Origin: Stenotrophomonas humi
GTDB taxonomy: Bacteria > Pseudomonadota > Gammaproteobacteria > Xanthomonadales > Xanthomonadaceae
Direction: 5' to 3'
NCBI RefSeq assembly: GCF_001431415.1
Contig: NZ_LDJI01000003.1
Location: 62,001-126,000, forward strand
Length of the DNA stretch: 64,000 bases
Part shown: positions 15,792-23,970 of the stretch, one piece after another
How positions within the stretch are numbered: position 1 is the first letter of the stretch
Layout of the letters: each line of letters opens with the position of its first letter
Made by a program: the position numbers and the translations under genes
The notes under the pieces: generated by a model
Told to the model about the DNA's origin: nothing
The model's input: only the letters and a program-made list of their open reading frames with translations
Database searches by the model: none

Positions 15792-16672
15792 TGTTCATCA
15801 GGAATCTTGTGATGGCGGGCCTGCTCGCGCTGCCGCTGATGGCCGTTGCCGCGGAAGATCCGGCGGTGGCGTCGCTGAGCCAGCGCCTGGTGGCGCTGCA
15901 GGCCGATATGCGGACCGCCGACGCGGCGTCGTTCGAGAAGCTGCAGGCCCAGCAGGCCATCGCCGCGCTGGCCAAGGCCAAGCGCAAGGAACTGGACAAC
16001 GCGCGTTACCTGGCCGAGCGGCGCGTCGCCATCGCCGAAACCGCTGCGCGTACCGCCGTGGCCGCCCGTGAGGTCGACCAGCTGGAGCGCACGCGCAGTG
16101 AACTCCTGATTGAAGCCAGCCGGCGCGAAGTGGCCAAGGCCCGCCAGGAAGCCGAACGCCTGCGCATGCAGACGCAGATCCAGGCCGAAGAGGCCGAGCG
16201 TCTGCGTCTGGCGGCCGAAGCCGAAACCCTGGCCCGCCAGGATGCGGAAACCGCGCTGACCAGCGTGGCGGGCCGTCAGCAGCAACGCCTGAGTGCCGCT
16301 CAGCAAAATGCCGCCAAACTGGCCCGCGAGGAGGCCGAGCTGGTCTCCGGCCAGAGGCTGCCGGCATCGAAGTTCGACGGCCGCGGCGAGGTGTTCACCC
16401 TGACCGGCGATGCGTTCGCTGCCGGCCAGGCCAGCCTGTCCGCAGGCGCGGCCAATCAGGCCAAGGCGCTCGCCGAGTACCTGAACATCGGCAAGAAGGG
16501 ACGGGTGACCATCGAGGCGTACGACAGTGCCAACGGCGTCGGTCAGCGCCGTGCGCAGGCGCTGAAGGACGCACTGGTGGCCGCTGGTGTGAGCGCCGGC
16601 CGGGTCCAGGTCGCGGGCAAGAAGGCGGCCTCCACGCGTGCCCGTTCGGCAGAAGTCATCATCGCGCCGTGA
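15791..16672 (+). CDS. OmpA-family envelope protein with long coiled coil
   Basis: Protein of 293 aa with a signal peptide ending about residue 21 (MAVAAED). A long charged coiled coil spans about residues 30-185 (repeated EAERLR, AEEAERLRLAAEAE). The C-terminal OmpA-like peptidoglycan-binding fold is at 195-293 (FTLTGDAFAAGQASLSAGAANQAKALAEYL, then VTIEAYDS and RRAQALKDAL). It may span or brace the periplasm between peptidoglycan and another partner. Coupled to the DUF4398 gene. Confidence 0.85.
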   Translation: MFIRNLVMAGLLALPLMAVAAEDPAVASLSQRLVALQADMRTADAASFEKLQAQQAIAALAKAKRKELDNARYLAERRVAIAETAARTAVAAREVDQLERTRSELLIEASRREVAKARQEAERLRMQTQIQAEEAERLRLAAEAETLARQDAETALTSVAGRQQQRLSAAQQNAAKLAREEAELVSGQRLPASKFDGRGEVFTLTGDAFAAGQASLSAGAANQAKALAEYLNIGKKGRVTIEAYDSANGVGQRRAQALKDALVAAGVSAGRVQVAGKKAASTRARSAEVIIAP

Positions 16673-16767
16673 TGTTCATAAATGGCTGATGTTGTTATGT
16701 TTTTGTTTGTTCTCGGCGACTGAATGCCCCCTTAAGGAGGCTTCATCAAACTGGCCGCGCGAAGCAC

Positions 16768-16796
16768 TTGCCGGAACCTTTTTGCAGGCGTAGGGT
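16768..16796 (+). promoter_or_regulatory. Putative sigma-70 promoter of the structured RNA
   Basis: TTGCCG (16768-16773), then 17 bases, then TAGGGT (16791-16796). Transcription would begin near 16802, exactly at the first hairpin of the downstream RNA-like element. Confidence 0.5.
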
Positions 16797-16801
16797 CAAT
16801 T

Positions 16802-16980
16802 GTCCGGGTGGCAAGTTCGCCATCCGGACAGAGGAGGGCCGAGCCGGTGCAACAGTGGCGCGAACCAGTTTCCGAAGGCTCCCGGCAGGTTCGTCGGGAG
16901 AAGGCCGGTGGGTTCCGTCGTTCGCGGTTCCGGCGCTCCATCCTGCAACGCCCCGTGCCATCCGGCCGGGGCGTTCTTGT
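16802..16980 (+). ncRNA. Candidate small structured RNA or 5' leader of the YdcH gene
   Basis: No recognisable protein in this 331-base gap. The element has a promoter-like pair just upstream and a 12-bp hairpin (16801-16812 with 16819-16830, one G-U). A nested stem GAACC (16862-16866)/GGTTC (16911-16915) encloses CTCCCG/CGGGAG (16879-16884/16895-16900). A terminator-like hairpin ends it. It could be a free sRNA of about 175 nt, or a regulated leader of the downstream small gene 24 bases further on. No known RNA family was recognised; tmRNA, SRP RNA and 6S RNA do not fit. Confidence 0.45.
16947..16980 (+). terminator. Intrinsic terminator of the RNA element
   Basis: Perfect 9-bp stem AACGCCCCG (16947-16955) with CGGGGCGTT (16967-16975), followed by CTTGTTTCTG. 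The T-run is broken, so partial read-through into the YdcH gene is likely. Confidence 0.7.
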
Positions 16981-17003
16981 TTCTGCATGAAGGAGGTTCA
17001 GTC

Positions 17004-17222
17004 ATGTTCGAAGGGCAGCCGCAGAGTGAGATCGACGCCTTGATGAAGGCCAACCCCGAGTTCAGGCTGCTGTACCAGCAGCACCGGAAGTTGAACAAGA
17101 AATGCATGGACGCCCAGCTTGGGGTACTTCCCATTGACGATGTCACTCTGGGACAGATGAAGCGGGAGAAACTGCTGGCCAAGCAGCGGCTCCTGCGGAT
17201 GTACGAAAGCACCATCAATTAA
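17004..17222 (+). CDS. YdcH family (DUF465) small protein
   Basis: Protein of 72 aa, all-helical, with the DUF465 pattern (ALMKANPEFRLLYQQHRKLNKKCMD, then LKREKL-like QMKREKLLAKQRL). The function of this family is unknown. The ATG is preceded by AGGAGG (16991-16996), a perfect ribosome site, which overrules the longer upstream frame. It follows a terminator hairpin by 28 bases, so its expression may depend on read-through from the structured leader. Confidence 0.85.
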   Translation: MFEGQPQSEIDALMKANPEFRLLYQQHRKLNKKCMDAQLGVLPIDDVTLGQMKREKLLAKQRLLRMYESTIN

Positions 17223-17424
17223 GACCTTCCCCACGCGTTGAAATTACCGTCGCGGACGGTGACGGCCCCCTCGTCGGCCGTCATTGTCCGCGCCATTGCG
17301 GGCCGTAAGCCCCGCACTGATGCGGATCGGTACTGATGCAATAAGGTGCGTTTGCCTGACTTTCGGCAGCATCCGTCGGATAATCGGAAGTCCAGCCGCG
17401 TTGCGGCGTGATCCGAAGCTGACC

Positions 17425-18795
17425 ATGGCAATCCACTCCTCCGTCCTCGAACTCATTGGCAACACGCCCATCGTCAAGGCCCAGCGCCTGGATGCCGGTG
17501 TGTGCGAGCTGTACCTGAAGCTCGAAAGTGCCAACCCGGGCGGGTCGATCAAGGATCGCATCGGTCTTTCGATGATCGAGGCCGCCGAGAAGCGCGGTGA
17601 TCTCAAGCCCGGTGCGACGCTGGTGGAGGGCACCGCCGGCAATACCGGCCTGGGTCTGGCGCTGGTGGCACAGCAGAAGGGCTACAAGCTGATCCTGGTG
17701 GTGCCTGACAAGATGAGCCGGGAAAAGATCTTCAACCTCAAGGCGATGGGTGCCGAAGTGGTGCTGACCCGCTCGGATGTGGCCAAGGGCCATCCCGAGT
17801 ACTACCAGGACCTGGCCCAGGCCGTCGCCGAGCGCACTCCCGGCGCCTACTTCATCAACCAGTTCGGCAACCCGGACAACCCGGCCGCGCACGAGTTCGG
17901 CACCGGCCCGGAGATCATCGAGCAGATGGGCGGCGACCTGGATGCGATCGTGTTCGGCTGCGGCAGTTCCGGCACCATGACCGGCCTGTCGCGCGCTTTC
18001 GCCAAGCTCTCGCCGAAGACCGAGCTGGTGCTGGCCGACCCGGTCGGCTCGATCCTGACCCAGTACATCAACGAAGGCACGCTGAGCGATAAGTCCGGCA
18101 GCTGGCTGGTGGAAGGTATCGGCGAAGATTTCCTGCCCGGCATTTCCGATTTCAGCCGGGTCAAGAAGGCCTACGCCATCACCGACGCCGAGAGCTTCCA
18201 CACCGCGCGCGAGCTGCTGGGCAAGGAGGGCATCCTCGGTGGTTCGTCGACCGGCACGCTGCTGGCCGCGGCGCTGAAGTACTGCCACGAGCAGACCACG
18301 CCGAAGAAGGTGCTGGTGCTGGTGCCGGATACCGGCAACAAGTACCTGTCCAAGATGTACAACGACTACTGGATGCTGGACAACGGCTTCCTGGAGCGCC
18401 CCCAGTACGGTGACCTGCGCGACCTGATCCTGCGTCCCTACAGCCAGCGCGACACGGTGGTGGTCGGCCCGAACGACCTGCTGACCACGGCTTACCAGCG
18501 CATGAAGCTGTACGACGTGTCGCAGCTGCCGGTGATGGAAGGCAGCCAGCTGGTCGGCATCATCGACGAGAGCGACGTGCTGCTGCACGTGTACGGCGAT
18601 GAAGCACGCTTCCGCGACCTGGTTTCGGTGGCGATGGTCAGCAAGCTGGATCGATTGGACGTCAAGTCGCCGATCGAAGCGCTGCTGCCGGTGTTCGACC
18701 GCGGCCAGGTGGCGATCATCACCGACGGAGATGCCTTCCTTGGTCTGATTACCCGCATCGATCTGCTGAACTACCTGCGTCGCAGGGTTCAGTAA
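17425..18795 (+). CDS. cbs: Cystathionine beta-synthase with CBS domain pair
   Basis: Protein of 456 aa. The N-terminal two thirds are a fold-type II PLP enzyme: ANPGGSIKDRIG with PLP lysine K43, GTAGNTGLGLA for the cofactor phosphate, and GCGSSGTMTGL. The C-terminal part (about 335-456) is a tandem CBS (Bateman) module. It condenses serine or O-acetylserine with homocysteine. With the adjacent gamma-lyase type enzyme it would form a reverse transsulfuration pair from methionine to cysteine. Start at 17425 chosen as the family N terminus. Confidence 0.9.
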   Translation: MAIHSSVLELIGNTPIVKAQRLDAGVCELYLKLESANPGGSIKDRIGLSMIEAAEKRGDLKPGATLVEGTAGNTGLGLALVAQQKGYKLILVVPDKMSREKIFNLKAMGAEVVLTRSDVAKGHPEYYQDLAQAVAERTPGAYFINQFGNPDNPAAHEFGTGPEIIEQMGGDLDAIVFGCGSSGTMTGLSRAFAKLSPKTELVLADPVGSILTQYINEGTLSDKSGSWLVEGIGEDFLPGISDFSRVKKAYAITDAESFHTARELLGKEGILGGSSTGTLLAAALKYCHEQTTPKKVLVLVPDTGNKYLSKMYNDYWMLDNGFLERPQYGDLRDLILRPYSQRDTVVVGPNDLLTTAYQRMKLYDVSQLPVMEGSQLVGIIDESDVLLHVYGDEARFRDLVSVAMVSKLDRLDVKSPIEALLPVFDRGQVAIITDGDAFLGLITRIDLLNYLRRRVQ

Positions 18796-18887
18796 TTGCG
18801 GCGTGGCGTGCGACACCTTTGGGGAGGTGCTGCAATAGCTGGTTCAGGCCGCACTGATAGACTTTTCTCTTTTAGCTGGAAGCCCTT

Positions 18888-20072
18888 ATGACGGATCAAC
18901 ATTCACACAGCCACGACGGCGAGCGCGCCTTGTCGCTTGCCACGTTGGCCATCCACGGCGGGCAGTCGCCTGACCCCAGCACCGGCGCCGTCATGCCGCC
19001 GATCTACGCCACCTCGACCTATGCACAGTCCAGCCCGGGCGAGCATCAGGGTTTTGAGTACTCGCGCACGCACAACCCGACCCGCTTCGCTTACGAGCGC
19101 TGCGTGGCTTCGCTGGAAGGCGGCACGCGTGGCTTTGCCTTCGCCTCGGGCATGGCCGCCAGCTCCACCGTAATCGAACTGCTGGATGCCGGCAGCCACG
19201 TGGTGGCGATGGACGACATCTATGGCGGTAGCTTCCGCCTGTTCGAGCGAGTGCGTCGCCGCACCGCCGCGCTGGATTTCAGCTTCGTCGACCTGACCGA
19301 CCTGGCTGCATTCGAAGCTGCGATCACGCCGAAGACCAAGATGGTGTGGATCGAAACGCCCACCAATCCGATGCTGAAGATCGTGGACATCACCGCGGTG
19401 GCCGCCATCGCCAAGCGTCATGGCCTGATCGTGGTGGTGGACAACACCTTCGCCTCGCCGATGCTGCAGCGTCCATTGGAACTGGGCGCGGATCTGGTGC
19501 TGCATTCGGCCACCAAGTACCTCAACGGTCACTCGGACATGGTGGGTGGCATGGTGGTGGTCGGTGACAACGCAGAACTCGCCGAACAGATGGCCTTCCT
19601 GCAGAACTCCATCGGTGGCGTGCAGGGCCCGTTCGACAGTTTCCTGGCCCTGCGTGGGCTGAAGACCCTGCCGCTGCGCATGAAGGCGCATTGCGCCAAT
19701 GCGCTGGAACTGGCGCAGTGGCTGGAAAAGCACCCGGCGGTGGAGAAGGTGATCTACCCAGGCCTGGTCTCGCACCCGCAGCATGCGCTGGCGGGCAAGC
19801 AGATGGCCGGTTACGGCGGCATTGTTTCCATCGTGCTCAAGGGCGGGTTTGAGGCGGCCAAACGTTTCTGCGAACGCACCGAGCTGTTCACCCTGGCCGA
19901 GTCACTTGGCGGCGTGGAAAGCCTGGTCAACCACCCGGCAGTCATGACGCATGCCTCGATTCCTGTTGAACGCCGTGAACAACTCGGCATCAGTGATGCT
20001 TTGGTGCGCTTGAGCGTCGGCGTAGAGGCGCTGGACGATTTGATCGTGGATGTTGAGAGGGCGCTGCAATGA
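18888..20072 (+). CDS. metB: Cystathionine gamma-synthase/gamma-lyase (Cys/Met PLP enzyme)
   Basis: Protein of 394 aa of the Cys/Met-metabolism PLP family. Signatures are [27 protein letters not shown] with PLP-contacting D185, and [12 protein letters not shown] with the Schiff-base lysine K210. Sequence alone does not separate synthase from lyase. The cbs gene 90 bases upstream favours gamma-lyase activity, although the gene is usually named metB in this locus. It marks the left border of the LPS cluster, and its stop overlaps the first exporter gene (ATGA). Confidence 0.93.
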   Translation: MTDQHSHSHDGERALSLATLAIHGGQSPDPSTGAVMPPIYATSTYAQSSPGEHQGFEYSRTHNPTRFAYERCVASLEGGTRGFAFASGMAASSTVIELLDAGSHVVAMDDIYGGSFRLFERVRRRTAALDFSFVDLTDLAAFEAAITPKTKMVWIETPTNPMLKIVDITAVAAIAKRHGLIVVVDNTFASPMLQRPLELGADLVLHSATKYLNGHSDMVGGMVVVGDNAELAEQMAFLQNSIGGVQGPFDSFLALRGLKTLPLRMKAHCANALELAQWLEKHPAVEKVIYPGLVSHPQHALAGKQMAGYGGIVSIVLKGGFEAAKRFCERTELFTLAESLGGVESLVNHPAVMTHASIPVERREQLGISDALVRLSVGVEALDDLIVDVERALQ

Positions 20073-20929
20073 CCGTAGACGTATCTTCAGTGCAGCCTGT
20101 CGTGGCAACGCTCAACCGGCGTCATGTCCGTGATACTGAACTGACGCCGATGCGCGCCTTTGCTGTCGATGTGATGGACGGTATGCACAGCTGGCGGGCG
20201 TGGCTTGCCCTGGCCATGATGGATACCAAGCACAAATATCGGCGCTCGGTGCTGGGGCCGTTCTGGATCACGATCAGCATGTTCGTGCTGATTCTGGGCA
20301 TCGGCCTGCTTTACAGCCAGCTGTTCCGGATGGATCTGCGTGAGTATCTGCCGTACATCGCGTTGGGTGACATCGTCTGGATCTACATTTCCACAGTGGT
20401 GCAGGAGGGATGTACAACCTTCACCGCTTCGGAAAACCTGATCCGCTCGATGCGCCTGCCGATGATGCTGCATGTGATGCGGCTGGTAACCCGTACCTTT
20501 ATCGTGTTTCTGCACGGTGCCATTGCCTATATTCCGTTCGCCATCTATCTGAAGGTCGAACCCGAGTTGGTCTGGCTACTGGCAATTCCCGGGGTGATCG
20601 CGATTGTGCTGGCAACCATCCCTATGACCGCGCTGTTCGGCCTGATGGCCGCCCGCTACCGCGATCTGCAGCCGGCCATCGCCAATTTCATGCAGTTGGG
20701 CTTCTTCATGACGCCCATCATCTGGAAGGCGGAAATGCTCGGGCCGCATCGCTGGGTGGCCGACTTCAACCCGATCTACCATTTCATTCAGCTGGTCCGC
20801 GAACCGCTGATGGGGAAGGTGCCGCCCTCCCATTCGTATTGGGTCGTAGCTGGTTTTATCGCGATGGCCTACCTGATCGCCATTCCCCTGTTGGCGCGTA
20901 ACCGCCACAAGATCTCCTTCTGGGTTTGA
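20069..20929 (+). CDS. wzm: O-antigen ABC exporter permease
   Basis: Protein of 286 aa of the ABC-2 membrane family with about six transmembrane helices (for example FWITISMFVLILGIGLLYSQLF). The conserved cytoplasmic entry DTKHKYRRSVLGPFWI and late FMTPIIWKAEML are as in Wzm. It moves undecaprenyl-linked polysaccharide to the periplasmic side of the inner membrane, where O-antigen is ligated to lipid A-core. It overlaps metB by four bases and is followed after one base by its ATPase gene. Confidence 0.93.
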   Translation: MTVDVSSVQPVVATLNRRHVRDTELTPMRAFAVDVMDGMHSWRAWLALAMMDTKHKYRRSVLGPFWITISMFVLILGIGLLYSQLFRMDLREYLPYIALGDIVWIYISTVVQEGCTTFTASENLIRSMRLPMMLHVMRLVTRTFIVFLHGAIAYIPFAIYLKVEPELVWLLAIPGVIAIVLATIPMTALFGLMAARYRDLQPAIANFMQLGFFMTPIIWKAEMLGPHRWVADFNPIYHFIQLVREPLMGKVPPSHSYWVVAGFIAMAYLIAIPLLARNRHKISFWV

Positions 20930-20930
20930 T

Positions 20931-21656
20931 ATGACCAACATCAGTGTCGTCAACTGCAGTGTGCAGTTGCCGATTTACGGCACCAACAACCGCTCGATGA
21001 AGGGCGCAATCATGTCGGCGGTCACCGGTGGCCGCGTGGCGCCGACCAGCCGCAACGTGACCGTCGTGGACTCGCTCAAGGATGTTTCCTTCGAACTGAG
21101 GGAGGGCGACAAACTGGGCCTGATCGGCCACAACGGCGCGGGCAAGACCACATTGCTCAAGACCTTGGCAGGCGTGTACGAACCCACCTCGGGCTACGTG
21201 CGCAGCCGCGGCCGCATCGCCAATCTGTTGGATGTCACCATGGGCATGGATTTCGAGGCCACCGGCCTGGAGAACATCCGACTCAAGGGTCTCCTGCATG
21301 GGCTTGCGCCTGCCGAGATCGCCAAGAAAGTGCCGGCGATCTGCGATTTTTCCGGTCTTGGTCCCTACGTGAACATGCCGGTTCGCGTGTATTCGAGCGG
21401 CATGCTGGTGCGTTTGGCGTTCTCCATCGCCACCAGTTTCGATGCCGACATCCTGCTAATGGACGAATGGCTGGGCGTGGGCGATGCGGATTTCAACGCG
21501 CGTGCGCAGGAGCGCCTGTCGGAGATCGTGCAGAAGGCGAGCATTCTGGTATTGGCCAGTCATAACAAGGACATTATCGCTGCCAACTGCAACCGCATCA
21601 TGCATCTCGAGCATGGACAAGTGACCAGCGACGTACCTTGCGGGGGAGCAGCCTGA
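20931..21656 (+). CDS. wzt: O-antigen ABC exporter ATPase
   Basis: Protein of 241 aa. Walker A GHNGAGKT lies at 66-73, the signature helix is VYSSGML (in place of LSGGQ, normal for Wzt), and Walker B DILLMDEW is at 173-180. It powers Wzm. It is short: the C-terminal carbohydrate-binding domain found in Wzt proteins that read a terminal sugar cap is missing. This suggests an export mode not strictly dependent on cap recognition, or a separate cap-reading protein. Confidence 0.93.
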   Translation: MTNISVVNCSVQLPIYGTNNRSMKGAIMSAVTGGRVAPTSRNVTVVDSLKDVSFELREGDKLGLIGHNGAGKTTLLKTLAGVYEPTSGYVRSRGRIANLLDVTMGMDFEATGLENIRLKGLLHGLAPAEIAKKVPAICDFSGLGPYVNMPVRVYSSGMLVRLAFSIATSFDADILLMDEWLGVGDADFNARAQERLSEIVQKASILVLASHNKDIIAANCNRIMHLEHGQVTSDVPCGGAA

Positions 21657-21660
21657 GCGC

Positions 21661-23970
21661 ATGAATACCCAGAACCGGGACTATTGGCTGTCAAGGGACG
21701 GAAACCTTTACGCCGACCAGCAGAAGGTCAGGCGCGAGGCAGGCAACAACAACTACGCCCAGCAGGAGCAGTGGCTGGTGGATATGCTGCGCAGCCTTGC
21801 GGCCGAGCGCGGCACTCCGCTGAGGGTCCTGGACTATGGTGTTGGCTTCGGTCGAATGGCGCGGGTACTGGCCGAGCACGAATTCGTCGACTACTACGGA
21901 TACGATATTTCCGACGCGATGGTCGAGCCACTGTTCGGTGCGCCGCCGGCCCGCTATGCGGGCGATATCGCCCGACGGGTGATGGTGGGTCAGGATCTGC
22001 CGACGTTGGCTGGCGAGCAGCGCTTCGATGTGATCTTCACCGTGTCGGTGATGATCCACAATTCACCCGACCAGGCGCGCGAGGTTCTGTCGGGGATGCG
22101 CGCGGTGCTGGCCCCGGGCGGCTGCATCTGCCTGGTGGAGAACCGTCCGGTTGCCATCAGCATGCTTGGCAACCTCTGGCATGCTGGCTGCTGGAGCCAT
22201 GATTTCGCCTACACCACCGCAGCGGACATGGACGTGGATGTGGACGACGGTATCCTTGCCGATCATGGCATCTACTTCCTGCGCGAAATCGCGCCCGGAT
22301 CTGAACGGCGGGTACGGGTTCCCGGCGACCATGGTTTCGAGGCCACCGGCAAGGCCGATTACCTGCTGCGCAGCCATGACAATACCCAAACGGTAGTGCG
22401 CGGGCTGGAAACCGAGATCAATGTCAGCGGTAGCCAGCTGGCTGAGCTTCGCGATGCCGTGGAACTGTACCGGCGTGCTGAGCAGCACGCGGTCACCGCT
22501 TTCAAGGCCGTGGCCGAAGTGCTGCCTCCAGCGCTGCGCGAGCGGGCGGGGAGCGGGCACCTGACCGATGTGCTGGATTTGCTGCCGAAGCTGGGTGACC
22601 AACTACGTGAACTGGGCCAGGCCCACCAGCAGCAGCTCGGCGCGGAGCGCCTGGAAGGGCAGCAGCAACTTGAAGCGGCACGCCTGGAAGGGCAGCAGCA
22701 ACTTGAAGCGGCACGTCTGGAAGGGCAGCAGCAGGTCGGTGCGATTCGGCGGGAGATGCAGCAGCAGCTGGACAGCCTACGCAGCACGAGCGGCGAAGAA
22801 TTGTCGCAACTGCGTGCCGACCATGCCGCACGCGCTGAGCGATTTGAATGGCAACTCGGCCTGCGCGAGCGCATCGGCCAGTGGTTGGCCAGGGAGGAAG
22901 AAGCACCGATAGCCCCGCCACAGCCCTTGCGCGCCGCCGAGCCGCAGCTAGCGGCCGCCGCACCGTTGTTCCAGTTCGATGCGCCGCGCGACACCCGGTT
23001 TGCCCAACTGGTTCCAGGGCATGAACGCGCCTGCCATGTGATGCACCAGGAGTGGTTCGGCATCCGCGCCGCCGCGGGTGCGCTGCCAGGGCACAAATTG
23101 GCGGTGTCCGCATCCGAGCGGCCTTCGGTGCACGATATCGAAGCCGTCGCTCGTCGTTTCGAGTCTGAACGGATTGACCGCGTGGTCGTGCATGGCTTCT
23201 CCAATGCGATGGCAGCCTGGATCAAGGGGCTTTCCGCAGCGGGCTTCAGCCACATCAACCTGGTGTGGCATGGCGCGCCGGTGATGTGGGTGCACAACGA
23301 AGAGCGCCGCTTTTTCGCGCTGGCCCTGCAGTTGGCACGGCAGGGCTACATCCGGCGCATCCAGGGCATGCGTGGCGGAACCCATGCTGCCATTGGTTCG
23401 GTTGGCTGGCAGGCGCAGATCTACAACATGCCTCCGCGCTTCGAAAGCAGCATGCCGCGGCATGCCCGTCGCCACGCGCAGGCCATCGCCTTCTCACCAT
23501 CCTGGAATCTGGTGCATAAAAACCTGTCGACCAACGTGGCCGCCGCGGTGGCCTGTCCCGCGGTCGACAACATCTGGGTGATGGCGAGCGACTTCCAACT
23601 GCCCTACAGCACCGAAAAGAAGATCGAGGTGCTGGCCAAGCTCGACCAGGCACAGATGATGGAGACGATGTCGCTGTGCGATATCGTGCTCAATGCCTCG
23701 GTGGTGGACTGCCATCCGATGGTCGAACTGGAGGCGCTCGCGGTTGGCACTCCCAGCGTACGCGGCCGCCTCGGCCTGGATGCGCTGGAAGATCACGACT
23801 ATGTGCGCTTGACCCAGGTGCGTGACGCACTCAACGTAAGCGACGTCAGCGCGACCATCTCACGGATATTGAGTGTGCCGGATGCTGAGATCGAGGAGAT
23901 GATGGGAGCGTATTCGGCCCAACTGATCGAGCTTTCGAACACCCGCTATGCAGAATTCATGGAGCTGTAA
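21661..23970 (+). CDS. Methyltransferase - coiled coil - glycosyltransferase fusion
   Basis: Protein of 769 aa. Residues 1-230: SAM-dependent methyltransferase, motif I VLDYGVGFGRMARVL near 57, with YGYDISDAM and VIFTVSVMIHN following. Residues about 250-405: long helical coiled coil containing near-identical 11-residue repeats RLEGQQQLEAA (from residue 330). Residues about 450-769: GT-B-like glycosyltransferase (INLVWHGAP, then ASVVDCHPMVELEALAVGTPSV). It lies 4 bases after the Wzt stop, inside the exporter operon. The order methyltransferase then coiled coil recalls chain-terminating WbdD of E. coli O8/O9a, but no kinase domain is visible and a glycosyltransferase is fused instead. Confidence 0.8.
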   Translation: MNTQNRDYWLSRDGNLYADQQKVRREAGNNNYAQQEQWLVDMLRSLAAERGTPLRVLDYGVGFGRMARVLAEHEFVDYYGYDISDAMVEPLFGAPPARYAGDIARRVMVGQDLPTLAGEQRFDVIFTVSVMIHNSPDQAREVLSGMRAVLAPGGCICLVENRPVAISMLGNLWHAGCWSHDFAYTTAADMDVDVDDGILADHGIYFLREIAPGSERRVRVPGDHGFEATGKADYLLRSHDNTQTVVRGLETEINVSGSQLAELRDAVELYRRAEQHAVTAFKAVAEVLPPALRERAGSGHLTDVLDLLPKLGDQLRELGQAHQQQLGAERLEGQQQLEAARLEGQQQLEAARLEGQQQVGAIRREMQQQLDSLRSTSGEELSQLRADHAARAERFEWQLGLRERIGQWLAREEEAPIAPPQPLRAAEPQLAAAAPLFQFDAPRDTRFAQLVPGHERACHVMHQEWFGIRAAAGALPGHKLAVSASERPSVHDIEAVARRFESERIDRVVVHGFSNAMAAWIKGLSAAGFSHINLVWHGAPVMWVHNEERRFFALALQLARQGYIRRIQGMRGGTHAAIGSVGWQAQIYNMPPRFESSMPRHARRHAQAIAFSPSWNLVHKNLSTNVAAAVACPAVDNIWVMASDFQLPYSTEKKIEVLAKLDQAQMMETMSLCDIVLNASVVDCHPMVELEALAVGTPSVRGRLGLDALEDHDYVRLTQVRDALNVSDVSATISRILSVPDAEIEEMMGAYSAQLIELSNTRYAEFMEL
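22648..22746 (+). repeat. In-frame 33-bp tandem repeats in the coiled coil
   Basis: Units 22648-22680 and 22681-22713 are identical at all 33 bases. A third, diverged unit starts at 22714, with a weaker relative just before 22648. Each unit encodes 11 residues, so copy-number change keeps the frame and lengthens or shortens the helix. Confidence 0.9.

Noticed and set aside
16802..16980. Structured gap considered as tmRNA, SRP RNA, 6S RNA or a cobalamin riboswitch
   Set aside because: None of their conserved core sequences is present; kept only as an unassigned RNA candidate.
17281..18816. Open frame of 511 codons on the minus strand opposite cbs
   Set aside because: Pure antisense composition (HHQHQ-rich) against a clear PLP enzyme with CBS domains.
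22648..22746. Direct repeats considered as a CRISPR array
   Set aside because: Units are contiguous, with no spacers, and encode in-frame coiled-coil repeats.
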